Shown piece by piece: positions 34,076-45,454 of a stretch of 64,000 nt of DNA. The stretch is taken from positions 17,279,883-17,343,882 of the forward strand of contig CM035230.1 of assembly GCA_020226215.1 (NCBI GenBank). The letters run 5' to 3'. Position 1 is the first letter of the stretch. Each line of letters begins with the position of its first letter. Below the pieces are notes generated by a model. The model saw nothing but the letters and a program-made list of their open reading frames with translations, ran no database searches and was not told where the DNA came from. Position numbers and translations under genes: made by a program. Source of the DNA: Sindora glabra (taxonomy: Eukaryota > Streptophyta > Magnoliopsida > Fabales > Fabaceae).

Positions 34076-37000
34076 TGACACATGCATCACAATATATTAA
34101 AAATTAGATATTGTTCATTGATAAAATTTTGCAATATAGGATAACAACAAAGTCAAACCCCTTAATGATTCACTTGATATATCATTTCATAATAATTTAT
34201 CAATTATGATTACAAAATAGAATGCAGACATAATGCAAAACCAAACAAGATGCAAACAATATGTGAGAAGTTAAATAAAACTAATTAGAGGCTTTTTGAT
34301 TTAAAATTCAAATGGAATGCACTAACAAAAATAGAATGCAAATATAACACAAAAGGATAGAAAATCAATACAATAGAACAACTGATCCAAGGATTTGAAA
34401 GATCTTGTTCGGATTAATCACAGATCAAATATAATTAATAATTCTAATTGATTTTTCAACTTTGAATTATTCAAAATCCTTATAATAATTCATGAATTAT
34501 ATGTTAAATAATCATATAGAATTTGACAAATTAAAATTAGTAGAATTAGGTAACCACTATAATCCATAAAACTAGATTGAAATTGATTTGAAAATAAAAT
34601 TCAGCTAAATTAAAGGATTAAATCAAAATTCTCTAATTTAATGTTTCAATTTTCTATTCTTACGTTAAAAATAGTAATTAATTAACTATAATTCAGCATA
34701 AAAATGGCTAAACATAAAAAATCATAACGTTAAACATAAATTATGTCAAATCAACATTCAACTCAAGCAATTCCAAGTAATCAATAGAAAGAATTAGAGA
34801 AATAGGAAAATAAATTAGACGAAGTCAATATTATAGTTTAAAGTCTCATAATCCAAATAAAGATAAGTCTCGATGTAATATCTCTAGATAGTATTTAAAA
34901 AAATAAAAAATATATATATATTAATATTTATGGTTAAGCGAGCTTAGTTTAGAAAAATATCATAATGGGTGACTCCTTGGGAAGTTGTTCCAAAATGCTT
35001 AAGTTAATTAGGAAAATTATAATTTTCAAGTTAATCCTTAGGGAGTTTTGAGAAAAACTAAATAAAATAAGTGGAGTGTTTAAAATTCCTTTGAACCAAC
35101 TTAGTATATTTCTTCAAGACCTAATAAGTACTACTAAAAGTCCAAACATAAGCCCAAGAACTAAATTGAACAATGGCCAAAGAAAGTTGGGAAAAAGTGG
35201 AATTATGAAAAATTTTGGGCCCAAACTATAATTTTTCTTAAAAGACTTGGTTTAGCTCAAATTTTCCCCAACTTTTGGACACAAATTTTGGCGTAAATCA
35301 GCCTACTTGCCACCGATTTTCCCAAGAAAAATCAAGGGAAAAATCTCAAGAACTTTAGAATTTTCTCCACACTTCTTCAAAAAGACTCTTCTCTATATAT
35401 TTAAAGATTATATCTTGAAAATTCAAGAAACTCTTGCACCATCTTCTCCCCTTGAGTTAGCTGAAACCTCTGCTGCCATAGGAGGAAGAAATCAAGTTTC
35501 CAAGCCAATCTAAACACACAAATAAAAAGAGGTAAATCACTTCCCTACCTTCCTTTTCTTAATTTTCCAGTAAAGATCTTTTCAAATTTGAAAAACTCAT
35601 CTCCTTCCTCCTAAAACTTGAAAGTTATCTTTGTAGAAGAGAGTTTGAAGCTTAGAAGATTGCAAGTTGAAGGTGAGTGGCAATTTTCCTTTTACCTTCA
35701 AGCAATTTCTACAAGTTTAGCTAGTAAAATACAACTTAGAATTACCTATGGTGGATTGGATGATTGTGGCCATGCAAGGAAGGCATGGTTCTGAAATTTT
35801 TAGTTCTGGAAGCCTCTTGATAATAATAGGATGATACTAAGAGGTATGAGTGATTGAAACTTTGATTAAATAGCCTTATGTGGTGATTGATGGCAAAAAC
35901 TAGCAAGAACAAACTTGCTTACAGTGTTTATGGAATTGCTGAAGCTACAGTACAAAGTCACGAATTTTTAAATGAAGCTATAGTTTCTTAAAAATTTCAA
36001 GCCATTCATTTATAAACTTTAAATGATGTTAGGATGCATATAGAAATTATTGAGAATTTTATGAAATTATTAGAAACTCGAAATAGGAGCCTTCATGTGC
36101 ATAGGTCCAGACCAGTCAGAAACAGAATGTTGAAATTTTTGCTTCTGTAATTGAATTAATTGAGGCCCTTAAAAGTGTTTAAAAATTCTGAAAAAATTTA
36201 TGGAAACCATTCAATATTTTCAAAAATTTTTGGCAAAATTTAGTTGTAATTTAAGTTCATTTTCTTAGTCAAATAAATCCTTAGATTTCGGAACTCCAAT
36301 GCTGTCTAGTACTAGAACTGATTTGGAAGGGCATAATCTACGAATTTTCTGGGCAAATTTTCTAGACTTTTTGTGAAATATAAATGCTCAATTTTTTTAG
36401 TAAACATGTTAAGGATGTTATATAAGAATTTAGTGATTTTTAAAGTTGATTTGGATACTATAAAGGGTTCCTTATTATAACATGTCCCTTGTTACCCTGT
36501 TATGGAACACAATATGTGAAAAGTGAACTAGAGTGAGGAAATATAGGAAAAGCTTGATATTTAACATTTTAATTATGCATTTTTGTGTTATTAGAAAATA
36601 CTTAGATAGTGGAATGTTAAAAGGAAATTAATTAGATATTATAGAAAATTTAGAACATGACATTAAAGTAAGACTCCTATGTATTGGAATAGGATAAATA
36701 TAGAATTCCTTAATACTCAATTCTTGTATTTTTATTTGAATGAATATTTTGTATGTATGATTGTTATTGTGTGTAATGATTATAAATGAATATTATCTAA
36801 ATGGCTAGTGGGTGCACCGGACCATACCCACATGATATGATTATGTATATGCCTTGAAAGGCTAGTGGACCCTAGAGCATTGTTATGCTTCTGAGTCTTG
36901 TTTCCTATGATTTGTGGAAGAAGTACTACATCCTTCTAAATAAAGGAGAGGTGTGGTAAGGGTTGGAAGGATAAGGTTGGGGGATTCAACCTCAGTGGTG

Positions 37001-38288
37001 GGGAATAAGGTTGGACCAAAGATATAAGGAGAAACCCCGTACCTGATTAGCCATTGTTAATATCTAGTCTAATTATTCCGTACTTGTATATTTTAGATGG
37101 GTTTCTTAATGGATGATACTAAGTAAAAATAAATTAAATATTTAATTATAATTGATGATCCTATAATATAAGAATAGTATGATAAAAGGATAATTGCTAC
37201 TCGCTGAGTATTTTAAATACTCATTACTTTTTGTGTTTTTTTTTCTTTTTCAGAGGATAAACCTGGACCAGCACGGACCATTTGACACTTGCTTGAACTC
37301 TTGGCTGTCACCATGAATCAGTAGTCAATGCATAAATAGTTTTTGTATAATGTACATACATCCTAATATGCATATGCATACTTGTTTTGTGATGTTATAT
37401 GTAATATTAATTGTATGTGTATTATTGTAATTTATTATATATGTAAGAAATATTTTAGTTACTTTCAAGGGTTATGAGTCAATGTGATAAAATAAGGCTT
37501 GTAAAGATATTTAATTGATAATATTTTATTAGTTAGATACTTTTATGCTGGTCACAATGGCTGTAGGAATAGGTCGTGACACTTAATTTCCTTGAATTAA
37601 TTAGAAATTCAGCTTTCCTATGGTTAAAGAAGAAGAAACTTGGAAAAGACAAAAAAGTTATTTAATGTTTGTGCAAAATTATGTAGAAGTGTTCTTGCCT
37701 TTGAAATCACAAAATCCTATATCTAATTTCCTATAATACTAAAATTTAATGGACCAAAATCATATGCTTCATAAGGTTACAAAGAATAATATTTTGCTAA
37801 TTTAAAAGCTTAAAACCTAATTTACAAAATAATATATTACAAAAGTTACTGTAATAAAATCTAGTGGGTTTAACTTCTAGCCATAGTAAACTTTGGATGC
37901 TAGTTTTACCCTAATTGGACTTTTGGAGCTTTAGATATAACCCAAAAATCAAAACTAGCTTAGTTTAGGTAAAAATAAAGCTTCAAATTTTTAACTAAAT
38001 TGGACTTCCTTGATAGTTGAACTAAGTTTTGACAAAAATATGAAAGTCGTTAAGCTTCCTTTAAAATTTCTAATGATATAAAGATTACCCAAATCTAATA
38101 TCCAGAACTCAATATATAACTAAAAACCTGAAGTAGTGTAAAAATCTAGCATTAATCGAATAATTTCAAAACATCATAAAACTAATCCTAAATTGCATAA
38201 TAAGGCTAATTCTACAAAATTAAGTGTATGTAATACACTAAAAGGCATAAAATTAGAGTAAATAATAAAAATGAAATCTTGCATATTA
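34076..38288 (-). repeat. Athila/Tat-type element, 3' LTR (LTR-1), interrupted
   Basis: Collinear with LTR-2 (41849-43408): shared blocks include gatgcaaacaa, gaaaatcaatacaat / gaaaattaatacaat, ttgatccaag / ctgatccaag, and after the nested LTR gaagaagaaacttggaaaag and aaaacctaatttacaaaata. Removing the nested solo LTR and its 5-bp duplication leaves about 1.5 kb. Confidence 0.85.
34874..37581 (+). mobile_element. Ty3-gypsy solo LTR (2.7 kb), nested
   Basis: Starts TGTAATATCTC and ends GGTCGTGACA, the TGTAAYA.../...TGACA ends of many plant gypsy LTRs. It splits LTR-1 exactly where the paralogous LTR-2 has the uninterrupted gagtcttaaattc (about 42650). Flanks are ctcga (34869-34873) and cttaa (37582-37586). 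A TATA-like ctatatatttaa lies at 35392-35403, and a gctgagtattttaaatactc hairpin plus a ttttcag tract near 37203-37253 is typical of such LTRs. No internal region remains, so it is a solo LTR left by LTR-LTR recombination. The open frame 35307-35513 is downstream of no coding context and is not a gene. Confidence 0.88.
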
Positions 38289-38344
38289 AATTTCATTACA
38301 ATTAGCCCTTACATAACCTCAAGCAAGACACAACTTTATTTAAA

Positions 38345-39720
38345 ACTAAAAATAAAAGACTATTAGTGTATATGACCTAAAACCAATCATATGAATGATT
38401 ATAAATTTGAATTATGTTATTTTAAATACAATTCTAATTATCATATTTATACATATATTTTTTGCATAATATATTTAATCAGGATAATAACATTAGAATA
38501 ATAGTATTCTTAAATGTCCTTAGTCATGTATCATTATGGATTAGGTTGTATTGATATGTTAAAACTAACATGTGCAGTAACTTATATGAGATATTAAGTC
38601 TACACATAAGTAAAAGTTAAAGAACTTGTGTACTGGATCGACCTATCCTAAGAACACTATATAGATTGTTATATGAGTATCATGAGTGATTCTTAATGAT
38701 CATCATTGATATGGTCCTTTAACCTGAGATTGTCAAGGTTCCCTACATATGAGTTTTACATTTTGATACTGCTCTATGTCACTCATGATTGAATGAATGC
38801 AAGGATAGTTATTGGATGTATCATATATCATTAGAGGGATATGTGTAATTAAGATGGAATTTATCTCTCCATATAATAGGAGTGACACTTGTGGGTCTCT
38901 TAATTAAGGTTGAGAAAAATGCATAGCCATGTTCAAATGCATTAACATGGGATGTTAATTACATTTACTTTAGTCAACTTACTTAGGAATCAAGAAACTT
39001 TTAAATTGGGTTATACAGGAATGACACGATTTATGTCTCGCGCTCAATCTAGATGTCTAGGATAAAAGGTCATAGATAATCATCACATGTATAGGTTTAG
39101 TTTAATCATTGACTTTTTCATTATTTGGATAACAATAATATATTGCTAGACACCGCTCATTGTTTATGATTATTAATATGATTTATGATTATTATTAATG
39201 TAATGAGAGTCTATATGATCACGCACTAAGAACCTAGTAGATTTAGAAATGATAGACCAAATTATTTAGGCCTCGTATATGGGAATTTCATGTTATAATT
39301 ATAAGGCTCAATTATAAGCCTATAATTATACATGGAACAAAGCCTAATAAGTTAGAATTTTTTGTATATCTATTTAAATAAGTATGTTAGGTGTTAATAA
39401 ATTATTATTATTATTTTTTATTCACACATCCTTAATAACATAAAAAACTTTAGCAACTCTGCTTGACCATAACCCTAAAGGGAGTGTAGCTAGCATTGCA
39501 AGGAAAAGGAGAAGAATTCTAATCAATGGCCGTAGGATGCTTACTAGTGATTCATGGGTCTGTGCAGATACCTCAGAGTTTTCAATCGAAAGCAATTTGA
39601 AAAGATGATTAATGATCAAACCTTTGAATCATTTGCAGAATGCAATAACTAAATTCTTGTCTTGATCTAATCATTTCATATGGATCCTTGGTTGGGATCG
39701 GTTAAATTCCACTAAAATTG
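38345..39720 (+). mobile_element. Probable nested LTR of another retroelement
   Basis: A stretch of different texture from its surroundings: fairly complex, with agtcctaccc-like words absent but a run such as gtgtactggatcgacctatc, then ataaccctaaagggagtgta and cctttgaatcatttgcagaa near its right end. This resembles the U3-R-U5 order of a plant copia LTR in plus orientation. I could not fix TG...CA ends or a target duplication, so both limits and family are tentative. Confidence 0.35.
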
Positions 39721-40218
39721 TTTGGCTTTTGATCCTAACAAAGACTTGATTTTCAAAACCTCAAAATCATAAATATACAAGCAAGAAACAATTAAAGCTA
39801 TCAAGAAATATAATACATTATTAAAAAAAATCTTGATAAACTTGAAACTAACCAATATAATAACTTTAATTAAAAAGAGTAAATTAACATGATAGATTCT
39901 CATAAAATTCACTTTCAAACTCTTATATGTTTAGGTGTTTCACTTAAGTTCATTCAATAAAATTGCTCTATTATATACTTGTTAATCATTTAATCTCCAT
40001 TGCTTAAATCACATGCATAATACAAATCAAATAGAGTTAATTCAAGGTTGTAATGTGACTAAAGAAAAGGAAAGGATAAATTAAGATATGAGAGGATAGA
40101 AACTAAAAAAAATTAATAAAGCACTTGAACTATAAACATATAGGCTAATAATCAATTATAACTTAACATAATAACCCAAATTTATATTCAAATACTCATC
40201 AACTTATTTTTGCCATAT

Positions 40219-40327
40219 TCTTCTCTTCTTTTCACTTTTTTTTCTTCTTTTTCATCATTAATTTTTTCTTTCCTTTCTTCTTTTCTTATTAATTTCTTTT
40301 TTTCTATTCTTTTATTTTTTTCATTTC
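40219..40327 (-). repeat. Long polypurine (minus strand) tract
   Basis: On the plus strand almost uninterrupted T and C, for example ttcttctcttcttttcactt. In element orientation this is a run of A and G of about 110 bp. Long purine-rich non-coding stretches are common in Tat-lineage elements; that link is inference. Confidence 0.7.
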
Positions 40328-41181
40328 AACCAATCTTTGAACTTGAAATTGATAAATTTTCATGATATATACACCCACACCCTTTATACTTATCTAAAAA
40401 TCCATCTCACAATAATCCAAATGCTTTACTAATTCCTAAAGTTAGGTACAACCACTTATTTTTTTATGGAAAAAATGCTTATAGGATAATCAATAAAGAA
40501 AAGATAATTAACCTTAAGGGAGCTCAACAAAGATAAAAATTCAAATATGGCTATTTGACTTTACCTTAAGTAAAGAAAGAATACTTTTATTATTTTTGTG
40601 CATGGATGTGTAAATATAATCTTAAAAAGAATCAAAGCTAGCTCTAGAAAAGTAAATCATGGAAGAATATTACACATAAAAAAGAAAGAAAATAACATAA
40701 ATGTGCTAACATATGGCTTAAAATCTTACAAGAAAAATCATGTCACCAAAATTCAATCTACTAATTAAAAATTCATCACTATTCTATTCAATTTCAAAAA
40801 GCAAGATCATTCATTCAATCATGTTATGAATCTTATCTAACTTCAATTAAATTCTACTCATGGAAATGCAAAATCTCTATCAATGGAAAGTAATTAAAAT
40901 GACTCAAAAAGAGTCAAAATCAAGTGCAAAACATATTTGATTTAAATTTATATGTTTCTTTTTTATTCAACAACATTAAATGAAGACATAAAACATAAAA
41001 TAAATCTTAGAAGTCTTAAATTTTATTGTCTTTAATGTAAAACATATCAACATTATTAAGAAAAATAAAGGATAAGTAAATTAAAAGAGAAGAATAAGAG
41101 AAAGCAAATTTAAAAAGCTTGGATTGCTTCTTAAGAAATACCTTTGTTTAAAGTCTTTAGCTAAACATGGCTTCAATGTCT

Positions 41182-41610
41182 TCAACAAGGATCTATATGA
41201 TGATCGATTATCTCGATTACTTCCAAATTACTAACCTTTATATCATTCATTAAAAAGGTCCTTTGAAAATTGAGATCATTTAGCAAAATTTCTCCAATTA
41301 CTATTCTTAAATCACTCTTTCTTAAAAGTTTAAAACTATCCTGTATAATGAATTTAATATAATTAACAAAATGACCAGAATGATTAATAAGAAGGTACTC
41401 TTTTTCCTTTAAAAAATTAAATTTGTTAGAAGGTACTAATTTAATAGTAGAAACCACATTTGCAAATTGCATTTCTGCATGATCATTGATTTTTACACAT
41501 TTTGAAATAACAATATTCTCATCACCTATAAATGTTGAAATCTTTGCACATATGGCACACCTAATATCACTATCATAACAAGTGTACTTGTTAGCATCAA
41601 TGCGATCCAT
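41182..41610 (-). CDS. Unidentified 142-codon ORF in the Athila/Tat-type element
   Basis: The longest open frame in the window. Near its N-terminus it has Cys residues spaced C-x6-C-x2-C (CYDSDIRCAIC). It continues with hydrophobic and basic stretches (NKFNFLKEKEYLLINHSGHF, SDLRIVIGEILLNDLNFQRT) and ends VSNLEVIEIIDHHIDPC. The frame continues after the stop with plausible coding (LAKDFKQRYFLRSNPS), so the natural protein was probably longer. It is the first ORF after the primer-binding site in element orientation, the position of gag, but I recognise no gag capsid motif or complete CCHC knuckle. Persistence of the frame in such decayed DNA suggests either a younger insertion or chance. No function assigned. 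Confidence 0.4.
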   Translation of the reverse strand: MDRIDANKYTCYDSDIRCAICAKISTFIGDENIVISKCVKINDHAEMQFANVVSTIKLVPSNKFNFLKEKEYLLINHSGHFVNYIKFIIQDSFKLLRKSDLRIVIGEILLNDLNFQRTFLMNDIKVSNLEVIEIIDHHIDPC

Positions 41611-41824
41611 AAAATTAGAAATTTAAGAAATTCAACAAGCATATCATCAAGATTAGCTTCAACAAGTAAATATGCCATCACAAGAATACAATTAAATGTA
41701 AAAAAAAAAGATAGAAACCTTACAATGCAAGCAAACACTAATAGATGCAAAAATAAACTAGAATGCTTAAATGGTTATGAAATACATAACTAGTAAAAGA
41801 TGAGAAAGGATGAATTCAAGTGGA

Positions 41825-41842
41825 TCCCTAACAATAGCACTA
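41825..41842 (-). promoter_or_regulatory. Athila/Tat-type primer-binding site
   Basis: In minus orientation reads TAGTGCTATTGTTAGGGA, a few bases inside the LTR. It matches the TGGCGCCGTTGCCGGGGA site of Athila/Tat elements if CG and GC positions have decayed by transitions. It establishes the minus orientation and that LTR-2 is the 5' LTR. Confidence 0.75.
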
Positions 41843-41848
41843 AAATTT

Positions 41849-43408
41849 TAATATATGTGCCACAACATATTCATAATTGGATATTATTGGTTGATAAAAA
41901 TTTTACAATATAGGGTAATGACCAAGTCAAATCTTTAATAACCTATTTGATATATCCTTTCACAATAGTTTGCTAACTATGAGTACAAAATAAAATGTAG
42001 AATAACATGCAAATAGAAGGTAAAATTGAAAAAGATGCAAACAACATGTGAGAATTTAGACAAAACTAATTGAAGGGCTTTTTGATTCGAAATTCAAACA
42101 GAACACATTAACAAAATAGAATGCAAAAATAACACAAAAAGATAGAAAATTAATACAATAAAATAATTGATCCAAGTATTTAAAAGCTTTTGTGTTGATT
42201 GATTACAAATTAAATATAATTAACAATTCTAATTGATTTTTTAACTTTAAATTATTTGAAACCCTTACAATAATTTATGAATTCTATACTAGATAACCAT
42301 TTAGAATTTAATCAATTAAAATTAATAAAATTAAGTAAATATTATAATTCATGAAGCTATATCAAAATTGATTTAAAAATAGAATTAAATTAAATTAAAA
42401 GATTAAACTAGAAAACTTTGATTTAATCTTTCAACTTTTTGTTCCCATAGGAAAAATAGTGATTAACTAAATACAATTCAACATAAAAATAGCTAATCAT
42501 TAGAATTCACAAGGTTGAATATTAGTTATACCAAATCAACATTTAACTTAAGCAATTCCAAACAATTAATATAAAGAATTAGAAGAAGAGAAAAATTAAT
42601 TAGAAGAAGTTAACATTATAGCTTTGGATCTTATAATCTAAATAAATAGGAGTCTTAAATTCTTTAAACTAATAAAAAATTTAGCTTTCTTATAACTAAA
42701 GAAGAAGAAACTTGGAAAAGAGAGAAAAATTATCTAATATTTGTGCAAAATTTTGTAGAAGTATTCTTACCTTTAGAGGTACAAAATTCTATATCTAATT
42801 TCTTATAGGACTAAACTTAATAGGCTAAAATCATATACTTTCTAGGGTTACAGAAATAGGGCTTTGCTAATTTTAGAAGTTTAAAACCTAATTTACAAAA
42901 TAATATACTAAAAAGTTATTACAAGAAAATCTCTTAGTTTGACTTTTAGTCATTAAAATATCCTTAAAACTATGTAGTTTTACTAAATCACAAACATAAA
43001 AGTTATAAAATTGGGTCTTAGGAAACTTTGGGCATTATTTTCACCTTGATTATACCTTTGGAGTTTCAGATATTCCATAAAAACCAAAATTGGCTCAATT
43101 TAGAAAAAAATAAAGCTTTAACTTCTTAGTTAAAGTAGACCTTTTAAATGTTTATATTAGGCTTCAAAAGAAAGCATGAAATTAAACTTTCAATAATATA
43201 AAGATCACCTAACTTTGATATTCAATACTCATGATATAGTCAAAAACCTGAAATAGTATAAAAATATATTATTAATCAAACAATTTCAAAACATTATAAA
43301 ACTAATCCTCAATTATATAACAAGGCTAATTCCATAAATTTAAACATATGTAACACACTAAAAGGGATAAAATAGGAGAAAATAGTATAAAGATAATCTT
43401 TCATATCA
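41849..43408 (-). repeat. Athila/Tat-type element, 5' LTR (LTR-2)
   Basis: About 1.56 kb, uninterrupted. Collinear with LTR-1, and inverse complement of the solo LTR at 43868-45449. It begins TGATATGAAAG in minus orientation. It supplies the empty site for the nested LTR in LTR-1. Confidence 0.87.
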
Positions 43409-43413
43409 TTGCC

Positions 43414-43867
43414 ACACCTATTTGAGACTATTTGCATCATCTTCTAATAGAAGTTATTCTTTGATCTTTGCAACCATTCTTTGATATAAGTTGTTCTTTG
43501 GCCTTTGTGGGTGCACTCTCATGTACAATATTCATCACAAGTACATTAATGGCCTTAAGATTCCTTGATTGATTAGGGATGTGTACTTATACTTTGATAT
43601 CTTACTGCCATAAACTATAAAGGTTGCTGCCTCTTTTAATGGCTATATAGACTAGGCTATGTTTTGAAGTTTATGTATATATTTTAGGTAAAGAAGTCAG
43701 TTATGGGTGACTATACTAAATTTAACTTGAAAATCTTAGGTATTATTATATAACAAATTGCATTTTATGCAAACCAACTAAATTACTAGTTTTTTTAAAA
43801 AAAATTAATAAAACCCTACTTAAATAATGTAAAAAAAACCTATATTTTAACTTATGAAATTTAGGGC
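43414..43867 (+). repeat. Repeat family D segment between two inverted LTRs
   Basis: Homologous to 46940-47360: shared landmarks are ataagttgttc, aatattcatcacaa / aatgttcaccacaa, ttactggcc / ttaatggcc, ttagggatg / ttagggaatg and a tagggcttg / tagggttgtt end. Family D was present first; the Athila/Tat-type element and the solo LTR then inserted into it. Family D itself resembles LTR sequence but its ends are not defined. Confidence 0.6.
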
Positions 43868-45449
43868 TTGATGTACGAGATTTTATTCATGCTATTTCCT
43901 CCTATTTTATGCCTCTTAATGTGTTATATATGCTTAATTTTATGGAATTATACTTATTGTGTATTTAGATGTTAGTTTTCCAATATTTTGAAATTGTTTA
44001 TTTAATATTAGATTTTTACATTATTTTAAGTTTTTAGTTATAATTTAGGCTTTGAATATTAATTCAAGTGATCTTTATATTGTTATAAAGTATAAAAAAG
44101 CTCTACAACTTTTATTTTATTTTTGTCAAAGCCCACTTTAAATATTTGAAAGGTCAAAGTTAGCTGTGAAGTTGTGCTATATTTCTATCCAGGTTGAGTT
44201 AATTTTGATTGTTAGGCTATATCTGGAGTTTCAGAGGTCTAATTAGGGTGAAACCATTGCCTAAAATTTCTTAAGACTTGGTCTTACAACTTTCATGTTT
44301 GTGGTTTATTGAAAATACATAGTTTTCCTAGTCTTACAATGGCTAGAAGTCTAACTTATGAGATTTTACTACAATAATTCTTGTAGTGCATTAGTTTGTA
44401 AAATTAGATTCCAAGTTTCCAAAATTAGCAATTCTTTATTTGTTGTAACCCTATGAGGCATATGATCTTGGTTCATTAGATTTTATTGGATAGGAAATTA
44501 GATGTAAGTTTTTGTGCTGCTGAAGGTAAGAAAACAATTCTACAAAACTTTAAACAATAACTTTTCTCCTATCTAATTTTCTTCTTTTTCAGCCATGTAA
44601 AGCTGAGTTTTTGATTAATTTAAAGAATTTAAGGTTCATCTTTATTTAGATTATGAGATCATATGTTGCAATATTGAATTTTCTAATTAATTTTCCTCTT
44701 TTTGTCATTCTTTATTTTAATTTCTTAAAATTGCATGAGTTAAATACTAATTTGGTATAATTTTATGTTCAACCTTATAATTTTTTTGTTTATTTATTTT
44801 TATGTTGAATTGCAATTATATAATCACTATTTTTCATTTAAGAATAAATGATTGAGTGATTAAATAAAATGTTTCTAGTTTAATCTTTCAGTTTAGTTGA
44901 ATTCTATTTTTAAGTCAATTTCAATTTGACTTTACAAATTATAGCGATTACTTAATCCTAATAATCTTAAATAATTAGGTTCTACATGGTTCTTACATAG
45001 AATTTATGAATCATTATAGGTTCTAGGTTGAAAAATTAGTTAGAATAATCAATCTGTGATTAATCCACCAAGAGTTCTTAATTCCTTGGATTAGTTATTT
45101 TGTTGTATTAATTTTCTATCTTTTTGTGTTATTTTTATATATTTTATATTACAACATTCTATTTAATTTTATATTATCCCCTTAAAATTAGTTCTATTTG
45201 CATTCATCCTATTTTATTTTATTTCTTGCATATTGTATTCTTGCACTCTATTATGTTTCACTTTTATTTGTATTCTATTTTATTTTGTTTTGCATTCTAT
45301 TTGCATTTTATTTGTAATCGTAGCTAGTAAATCATTGTAATAAGATATATAATATAGGTCACTAGGGTTTGACTTAGTTTGTCATTCTTTACTTTAAAAC
45401 TTTGCTTCAAATTAATATTCTAATTTTGATAGTGTTGGGTGCATAATTA
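43868..45449 (+). mobile_element. Solo LTR (LTR-3) of the same Athila/Tat-type family, plus orientation
   Basis: Inverse complement of LTR-2 throughout. Landmarks are tcctattttatg near 43901, caacttttattttatttttg, tttgtaaaattagattccaa, and aaattaatattctaattttg near the right end. Flanked by aggg(c) at 43863-43867 and aggg(t) at 45450-45454, matching tagggttgttatagg in the uninterrupted family D copy near 47346. No primer-binding site or internal sequence follows, so it is a solo LTR. The open frame 45124-45327 is a T-rich LTR artefact. Confidence 0.83.
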
Positions 45450-45454
45450 AGGGT

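Larger units (their letters stand above)
38289..41848 (-). other. Internal region of the Athila/Tat-type element
   Basis: Contains a 142-codon open frame near the 5' side, a long purine-rich (minus strand) tract, and what looks like a separate LTR insertion at the 3' side (about 38345-39720). No integrase, reverse transcriptase or RNase H motif is recognised on either strand. The minus open frames 39422-39619 and 39712-39918 are not credible. Confidence 0.55.
34076..43408 (-). mobile_element. Athila/Tat-type Ty3-gypsy element, non-autonomous, minus orientation
   Basis: Two LTRs of about 1.5 kb in minus orientation (34076-38288 containing a nested solo LTR, and 41849-43408). A primer-binding site of Athila/Tat type lies at 41825-41842. 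In minus orientation the element begins TGATATGAAAG and ends TGTGTCA, and flanks gtgcc (34071-34075) and ttgcc (43409-43413) agree at 4 of 5 positions. A related uninterrupted sequence at about 46910-46950 serves as the empty site. The roughly 3.5-kb interior has no gag-pol motifs I can recognise. It holds a 142-codon open frame and a long polypurine region, so it is probably non-autonomous or internally rearranged. Confidence 0.8.

Noticed and set aside
35307..35513. 68-codon open frame in the 2.7-kb solo LTR
   Set aside because: It overlaps the TATA region and leader of the LTR and has no recognisable domain; chance frame.
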